NCBI GenBank assembly: GCA_029259835.1
Contig: JAJDEL010000721.1
Location: 1-8,630 of the forward strand
Length of the DNA: 8,630 bases
Direction: 5' to 3'
Source: Planctomicrobium sp.
Lineage (GTDB): Bacteria; Planctomycetota; Planctomycetia; Planctomycetales; Planctomycetaceae
Part shown: positions 1-5,800 of the stretch, one piece after another
Numbering within the stretch: position 1 is the stretch's first letter
Layout: every line of letters starts with the position of its first letter
Position numbers and translations under genes: made by a program
Notes under the pieces: generated by a model
Databases searched by the model: none
What the model was told of the DNA's origin: nothing
The model's input: the letters and a program-made list of their open reading frames with translations, nothing else

Positions 1-965
1 GACGGCTTGCAGCGCAAGCCCCAAAGGATGGAAATTTGAGTCGGCAGCAGTCACTTGCTGAAATCATGTGGAAGTCTGGCTACGAAACAGCCACCATCGG
101 AACTTGGTCCAGTAATCAACATCCAGTAGAAGTTGGATTTGAGCATTGGACAGGGTTTCCGTCGAGTACCGGTACAGTTGACCCATATCCAGAATTCTTC
201 TTCACGCAATCAGCCCGTGCCAAAATCGTTGGCGGAGGAGCATCGGGGCGTTCAAATTCACAGCAACTCATTAGTGACGAAGTCACAAGCTATCTGGCTC
301 GTCACCAACAAGCTTCAAGACAGTTTTTTCTTCACGTCGGAATTCCGTTTCTTCAAGGAACGAAACCGAATGAGAATATGCAAAACGTGGATCGAGTCAT
401 CGGTGAAATTGTGGATTCGGTCAATAAATTGGGATTTGCTGGTCGAGTTTGCTTGATGATCGTTGGAGAGACGAGCCATCATGTCTCAGCAGAAGTTGAA
501 AAAGATTTGCCAGTCGTTGATGAAAAACTCGCTTACTCCAAGTCAGGGATGAACGAAGGAAATTTGCGAACTCCACTCATTGTTTTTTGGGGAACGAAAA
601 CAAAACGAGGCAGTGTGAGCGAGTTTCCGTGTACCGGAATCGACATCTTGCCGACGCTGATGAGTATCGCACGGACGCAAAAAAAACAACAAGGATTGCA
701 AGGAGTTTCGTTGTCTGGAGAACTGAGGGGGACATCCCAAAAGGTGGAACGCCTCCTCTACTGGAAAATGTCAGACAGCGGACAAGCCGCTCGACGTGGA
801 CGCTGGAAGGTGATTCTTCGTCCTCATGAGAAAAATCTTGAACTTTACGACCTGGAAATTGATCCGTCCGAAACGAAAAACGTTGCTGATCAGCATCCTG
901 AGATCGTTGGTGGCTTTGTTGTGAAGTCGAAGCCAGCAAAACGAATTCAAACAGAGACTCTTTAA
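1..965 (+). CDS. Sulfatase-family protein, 5'-truncated by the window, probably catalytically degenerate
   Basis: The frame is open from base 3 to the TAA at 963-965 (320 visible residues), so the TTG at 36 is internal and the true start lies upstream. The alkaline-phosphatase/sulfatase fold is recognisable in order: a SLAEIMWKSGYETATIGTW segment matching the family's 'TLAEVLKxAGYxTxxxGKWH' region, VDRVIGEIVDSVNKLGF matching the helix before the metal site, NEGNLRTPLIVFW matching 'YEGGIRVPLIVxWPG', GIDILPTLMSIA, and the C-terminal GRWKVILR...LELYDLEIDPSETKNVAD. In active family members these elements hydrolyse sulfate esters, typically of polysaccharides. Here GKWH is GTWS (99-110), the calcium-binding SDN/HG is SHHV (474-485), and the usual APH His appears to be Phe in GIPF. 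The Lys before the EGG-like loop is kept. The formylglycine CxPxR motif would lie upstream. I infer a pseudo-sulfatase; a divergent active enzyme is possible. The next gene starts 25 bp downstream. Confidence 0.85.
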   Translation, partial: RLAAQAPKDGNLSRQQSLAEIMWKSGYETATIGTWSSNQHPVEVGFEHWTGFPSSTGTVDPYPEFFFTQSARAKIVGGGASGRSNSQQLISDEVTSYLARHQQASRQFFLHVGIPFLQGTKPNENMQNVDRVIGEIVDSVNKLGFAGRVCLMIVGETSHHVSAEVEKDLPVVDEKLAYSKSGMNEGNLRTPLIVFWGTKTKRGSVSEFPCTGIDILPTLMSIARTQKKQQGLQGVSLSGELRGTSQKVERLLYWKMSDSGQAARRGRWKVILRPHEKNLELYDLEIDPSETKNVADQHPEIVGGFVVKSKPAKRIQTETL

Positions 966-976
966 GGGCATCGTTG

Positions 977-982
977 AAGGAG
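977..982 (+). promoter_or_regulatory. Shine-Dalgarno AAGGAG for the 991 CDS
   Basis: AAGGAG ends 8 bases before the ATG at 991, a near-ideal spacing. It supports that start and translation from a transcript shared with the sulfatase-like gene. Confidence 0.75.
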
Positions 983-990
983 CGAACGGG

Positions 991-2178
991 ATGCGTGTTC
1001 AACATCTTTTCATGTTGTACCTGGGGCTGTTGATATCTGTGTTGGGGGGTGACTCAAACGCATTTGCCTGCCCATTGTGCGGGCCGGCGACTCCATCACT
1101 CACTGAGCAAATCAGTTCCTTCGAAACTGTCGTTCTCGTGAAGTTCTTAGAGGGTGAAAAGCCCGATCGAACACAAGAATTTTCTGGGACAACTCAATTT
1201 GAAGTTGTTGAAATCGTCAAAGATGAATCGGAAACGCTCAATCGAGCAATGACTGTTTCGCTGAATCGATATCGCCATGCAGAGCCAGGCGCGCTTGTGT
1301 TGTTCATGGGAAATCAAATCGAAGGTGCCATGAAGTGGGACACTCTTCTGGATATGTCTCCTGTCAGCTTTAAGTATCTCAAAAATGCACCTGGTGAAGA
1401 GGTACCGACAACACAGCGGCTGGTCTACTTCTTGAACTTCCTCGAACATCCGGATCCAGTCATTGCGGCAGATGCGTTTTCAGAGTTTGCCATCGCTCCT
1501 TACAGGGAGATTGCACCTCTGAATCATCTCATGCAGCCGACGAAACTGCGAGAATGGCTGGAGAACCCCAAAGAACCAGCGGAAAGGTTTGTCCGTTTAG
1601 GACTATTCGGTCTGATGTTGGGACTCAGCGGGACCGAGAAAGACGCCGATTTTCTCAAAACTCTTGTTGTGAATCCGACTGAAGATTATCAGTTTGGAAT
1701 CGACGGAATGACTGCTGGATACTTGATGCTGACCGGCGAGGAAGGCTTGGCAATTCTGGAGAAAGAGCTTCTTGAGAACCCGGACATCGATCGCGTTCGG
1801 ATCTTCCCCATCATGGAAGCGCTTCGTTTTGTGTGGTCTTATGAAGGAGACCGGTTTTCAAAGCAAAAGCTGCGTAAATCAATGAGAGTGATTGCGAAGC
1901 GTCCCGAACTCGCAGATCTGGCGATTATTGATTTAGCTCGCTGGAAAGACTGGGACGCCATGGACGAGATCGTCTCGCTCTATGGAAAGGGTGAGTACGA
2001 CGTCCCTGCCATCAAACGTGCGATTCTTCGCTTTCTGATGACAGCTGAGAAAAGTTCACCACGCTCTGCAGAAGGAGAGAACCCTTCGCACGTCGTGAAA
2101 GCTCAGGGATTTCTAAAGAAAATTCGAGAACTCGATCCCAAAACGTACCAAGCCGCTCAACGGTACTTCTTTGAATAA
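991..2178 (+). CDS. Secreted protein with CPLC at the mature N-terminus and helical-repeat-like C-terminal half; function unknown
   Basis: 395 residues. The start at 991 has a good Shine-Dalgarno and is followed by a clear signal peptide: hydrophobic core at about residues 6-19, and an AFA cleavage motif (24-26) that leaves Cys27-Pro-Leu-Cys30 at the mature N-terminus. Residues about 31-150 form a mixed segment beginning PSLTEQISSFETVVLVKF, resembling a small beta-rich domain. From about residue 150 (EHPDPVIAADAFSEFA) the protein is Leu/Ala/Glu-rich and apparently all-helical, with spacing reminiscent of HEAT-type repeats. I recall planctomycete secreted proteins of similar shape with a CxxC right after the signal peptide, but I cannot name a function. 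The exposed CxxC could bind metal, form a disulfide, or be redox-active. A lipoprotein is less likely because AFAC is a poor lipobox. It lies 25 bp after the sulfatase-like gene, so the two are probably one operon. Confidence 0.85.
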   Translation: MRVQHLFMLYLGLLISVLGGDSNAFACPLCGPATPSLTEQISSFETVVLVKFLEGEKPDRTQEFSGTTQFEVVEIVKDESETLNRAMTVSLNRYRHAEPGALVLFMGNQIEGAMKWDTLLDMSPVSFKYLKNAPGEEVPTTQRLVYFLNFLEHPDPVIAADAFSEFAIAPYREIAPLNHLMQPTKLREWLENPKEPAERFVRLGLFGLMLGLSGTEKDADFLKTLVVNPTEDYQFGIDGMTAGYLMLTGEEGLAILEKELLENPDIDRVRIFPIMEALRFVWSYEGDRFSKQKLRKSMRVIAKRPELADLAIIDLARWKDWDAMDEIVSLYGKGEYDVPAIKRAILRFLMTAEKSSPRSAEGENPSHVVKAQGFLKKIRELDPKTYQAAQRYFFE

Positions 2179-2368
2179 AACGATGCGGCTGCTGAAGCAG
2201 TTCTCGTCCTGCTGAATTCAATTTCTGCCCTGAATTCTCTCTCAGGTCTTCTCACGAACCAACGTGGGAATTGCCCTGTATCTCTGCCTGTTCTTGTTCG
2301 GTGCCTCACCCAGCCAGAAACAACATAAGCAAGAGATCGGCTTTGATGAATTGGTGCGAAATGAAGCG

Positions 2369-2393
2369 TTTATTTAATAAAAAAATTAAAATA
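2369..2393. other. AT-only patch with a 6-bp inverted repeat
   Basis: Twenty-five consecutive A/T bases in an otherwise balanced sequence. Inside it TTTAAT (2373-2378) and ATTAAA (2385-2390) form a perfect 6-bp inverted repeat around AAAAAA. It could be a promoter-proximal or DNA-bending element; it lacks the GC-rich stem of an intrinsic terminator. Confidence 0.35.
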
Positions 2394-2637
2394 CGAAGAG
2401 ACGACACTCGAGGTATGCATAAATCGAGCCTGTCAATTTCTGCCGATCGAAAGGTTCGTCTGAGTGCTCGAATCGGGGGAATAGGAGAAATGCGGGGAAT
2501 GCGTCAGGCGCGTTAGGACCGGTATGATCATTTTGATTGGCTTCACCCGAACTTTCGTTCGAACCCGCAAAGTTTAACTCAACCGCACGATGTGAATACG
2601 CCGAAGATTCAGAAGAACGCACGGACTCCGCTCTGTG

Positions 2638-2660
2638 TCCGTCACCACTATCGTGACGGA
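2638..2660. repeat. Perfect 8-bp inverted repeat (hairpin)
   Basis: TCCGTCAC (2638-2645) pairs perfectly with GTGACGGA (2653-2660) across a 7-base loop. Neither flank has a T-run, so it is not a standard Rho-independent terminator in either direction. It lies 119 bp before the start of the autotransporter gene. An operator, a leader-RNA hairpin or a Rho-independent-like stop for upstream transcription are all possible. Confidence 0.45.
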
Positions 2661-2750
2661 ACCCTGGCAGAGAGAAGTGTTTTGTAGAGGAGTGTCAGGC
2701 ATCGCTCATTATTGAGTTGAGATGCAAATCACTCGGATCGACTGAAGAAA

Positions 2751-2764
2751 CCACTTTATAGTGG
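2751..2764. promoter_or_regulatory. Palindrome CCACTTTATAGTGG just upstream of the giant CDS
   Basis: Perfect 5-bp arms around TTAT, ending 15 bases before the ATG at 2780. It contains TATAGT (2757-2762), resembling a -10 box, but no matching -35 is visible 17 bp upstream. If it folds in mRNA it would sit next to the ribosome-binding site; as DNA it could be an operator. Short palindromes like this also occur by chance. Confidence 0.25.
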
Positions 2765-2769
2765 ATGTT

Positions 2770-2775
2770 GGAGAG
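2770..2775 (+). promoter_or_regulatory. Shine-Dalgarno GGAGAG deciding the 2780 start
   Basis: GGAG ends 6 bases before the ATG at 2780. An in-frame ATG at 2765 would add five residues (MLERL) but has no comparable upstream motif, and a stop (TAG, 2759-2761) closes the frame just before it. The 2780 start is therefore preferred. Confidence 0.65.
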
Positions 2776-2779
2776 ACTC

Positions 2780-2854
2780 ATGCATTGGACTCGAAGAGTC
2801 GGCTTGCTGTGCCTTGGCTTGGTATCCTTGGGACTGACGAAAGTCAGTTTGGGA
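2780..2854 (+). other. Signal peptide of the giant autotransporter
   Basis: Residues 1-25: a short basic n-region (HWTRR), a hydrophobic core from Val7 to about Leu19, and a likely signal peptidase I site after Ser-Leu-Gly (23-25), giving a mature protein that begins QDP. Cys11 sits inside the core and is not in a lipobox. Confidence 0.8.
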
Positions 2855-5800
2855 CAGGATCCTATTGCGGCAACCAACGGAGGAGTTGTCTACCTTGACG
2901 ACTTCAGCGGCTCAGCCTTTCTGTCGAGCGATGGCGGAAACTATCTTCTATTCCACAAGGTTGTGGGAGATGGAGTCGGTCGTACAGACGGATTCTCGCG
3001 ACTTGGCGTTCGAACCAGATTGTGGGAAGGTTTCGGCGAACACGTTTTCGGTGAAGCCCATGCGCTGATTACCGACGATTCTCGTTCTGGATTTAATGTT
3101 GGTGGTGGTTACCGCAAGCAATCCGGTGGTGGGATTCTTGGTGTTCACGGTTGGTTCGATGACTACGAATCCAATAACAATAATCGCTATCGCCAGGTCT
3201 CAGGTGGAGTTGAATATCTTCATCCGACGTTTGATCTTCGAGCGAACGGTTATGTTCCGATTGATAATCGTGAAAACTTCGTGCGAATCAACGATCCTGG
3301 TGATGTTGCCAGGTATATGGGTAACAACATTGTCACTGATGGAATCGGAACTTTCGAGCGAGCTTTTTATGGTTGGGATGTAGAAGGTGGTGGACCGGTT
3401 CCGCTTGCTCAGAACTGGCTGCGAGCCTATGCGGGTGCCTATCAACTTCTCTTTAGTGACGACACTGCGACAGGATTTCGCGCACGAGCGGAAGCACGCT
3501 TCATGGAAGGTGTGAATCTGAATCTAGTCGTAAGTAACGATGACAAGTTCGGGACAAACTTAAACTTAGGCGTCGAAGTTCGATTCCGAGGGACGATGCC
3601 GACTCGATTCCAGTCGGGTTACACGGCAGATCGACGCTACGATCAAGTACGTCGAACCTGGAATGTTCAAGTCAATGAAGAGTTTGACGACATCGTCGTC
3701 CCACTCAATCGACCAGGGACTGTTGATCCAATCATGGTCTCTTTTGTTGACAACACTGTGGCAGCCGGAGGTGACGGAACTTTCGAAACGCCCTTCGACT
3801 TCCTGCCAGATATGGTCGACGATGCAGACTTGATTCTTGTCCGACGCGGAGTCGGAGATACACTCGGAAATATCACGCTCTTGGACGACCAACGACTGTT
3901 GGGAGAAGGGCTTCAGCACTTTGTGGATACGGATCGACTGGGGATCATTCCACTTCCAACCGATGGATTTGACCCGACCGGCGCAGCTCCAATCTTGCGA
4001 GCAGCTGACCTTGGTCTGCCTATCGTCACCTTGGCTAACAGAAACGAAGTTCGTTCGTTTGAACTTGCTGGAACCGATGGCATCTTCGGTACCGACATCG
4101 ACAGCTTCTCAATTGATAGCATTACCAGCACCGAGATCACAAACGGCATTAACGTCGTGAATGCGAGTGGAATAGGATCACTCACAAATATCGACTTTAC
4201 TGTGATGCCAGGTGGATCGGGGATTTTGGTCACGAATGAAACTGCCCCGTCATTGGCAATCGCAGCAGATATGATCAATATCGACGGTGGAGACACTGGC
4301 GTTGCGTTCATCGCTGACGGTGCAGATGTGCTGTTCGGCATTGATAACACATCAATTACCAATACTACAAATATCGGTTTGCAACTTGGAGCAAACGGTG
4401 CGGATCTCAGTGGGATCATTGGAACTGCTCTGAATCCAGGGGGCGTTGTCACGGATGGCAATCTGGGAACCGGTGTCGCTATTCTGCTCGATAACGGAAC
4501 GGGAATAACGGACATCACCGGACTAGAATCCAATGGCAATGGCGTCGACGGAGTGCAAATTGTCGCTGCGATGGGAACCGACTATGACGTCAACATTCTG
4601 GACAGCACGATCACTGGAAATGCTGATGACAATATCGACTCATCTTCGGTTGACATGGGTTCCATCCTGGACCTCTTCGTCGATCCGACTATGCTGGATG
4701 GAGCAGGAGATAATAACTTCGAATTTGTGGCTTCTGACGGTGGTAGTCTCAATGCAACATTCATTGATGTCACAATGACCGGGGCTGGTAACGATGCCAT
4801 TAACGGAACACTCGCGTCAAATGGGATTGCAAACTTGTTCTTCCAGAACTTCGATGCGACCGGCGCAGCCGATGATGGCCTCGATTTGACGTTGTCAGGG
4901 CAGTCAGCACTGATCGGAACTTTCCTGGACGGAGATTTCTCCGATGCGGGTAGTAACGGTGTAGAAGCTTCAGCTGCGGGAATGTCTGATCTCGACCTGA
5001 CATTCTTGACAGTGAATGCAGACAACACAATCGCTGCTGGTGACGTTGTAGATGGCGGTGTCGCGATCGACTTGATGTCGGGCAGCACATTGATAGCAAC
5101 ATGGCTCGGGAGTTCAATCTCGAATACAGGCGGCGACGGATTTAATGTCACAGGAATTGGTCCTGGCACAAGTGCGGATGTCACTCTAGACGCGGTCACA
5201 TTGGACGGAAATGCTGGCAGCGGTGTTGATCTTTCTCTCACGGGAGGAGATGCAACCTCAACGTGGAGTGCGTCGATTACAAACCTCTCTGCATCAAACA
5301 ATGGAATTGATGGAGTCGCTTTCAGTGTCGATGGAACTGACACCGCTGGGACTCTTCAAGTCGATATGGTCACCGCGATTGACAATCTCGGATCAGGAAT
5401 CAGCGTTGGTTCTTCAACAGGCGCAATCGTCGATGCAACACTCACGGATATCATTGCCGACACCAACGGCATGCAAGGCCTGGAATTTGGTGCTGCAAGT
5501 GGTTCAACATTGAATGTCAGTGCGACAAATATCTCTGCTGACAATAACCTAATGCAAGGCGTGGAATTCAGTGCTACAGGTGGTTCGACATTAAGTGCTG
5601 TTGCCACAAATGTCTCTGCTGATGGTAACATCATGGAAGGCCTGGAGTTCACAGCGTCAGGTGGAGCAACTTTGAACCTTGGTGTGCTGAATAGTACGTT
5701 TGTCGGTAATGGACTGAGCGGTGTTCGTGGAACCTCAACTGGAATTGGCACCGTTGCAAATGCGACATTCGAAGATGTTTTGGCTGATACCAACCTGAAC

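Larger units (their letters stand above)
2179..2779 (+). other. About 600-bp intergenic region without a convincing gene
   Basis: No ORF here has a convincing start signal or protein-like composition; the 81-codon frame at 2271-2516 is Arg/Lys/Ser-rich with no recognisable domain. The region contains a weak 6-bp hairpin with two G-U pairs just after the upstream stop (2187-2202, no T-tract), a repeated octamer CTGAATTC (2212-2219 and 2230-2237), an AT-rich patch, a perfect hairpin and a palindrome (the last three listed separately). It plausibly holds the end of the upstream operon and the promoter of the large downstream gene, but I could not identify a confident -35/-10 pair. Confidence 0.6.

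Noticed and set aside
36..38. TTG at 36 as the real start of the sulfatase-like gene
   Set aside because: The frame is open to the window edge, no Shine-Dalgarno precedes it, and the conserved fold begins well upstream of this point in the family.
2271..2516. 81-codon plus-strand frame in the intergenic region
   Set aside because: No recognisable domain, basic low-information composition and no clear ribosome-binding site; a chance frame is more likely.
2638..2660. Rho-independent terminator
   Set aside because: Although the stem is perfect, no T-tract follows on either strand.
2780..2820. Lipoprotein signal for the giant protein
   Set aside because: Cys11 sits too early and within the hydrophobic core, with no lipobox; a signal peptidase I site after residue 25 fits better.
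5450..5692. Possible CRISPR-like array
   Set aside because: The repeats are in-frame, contiguous 81-bp coding units without unique spacers.
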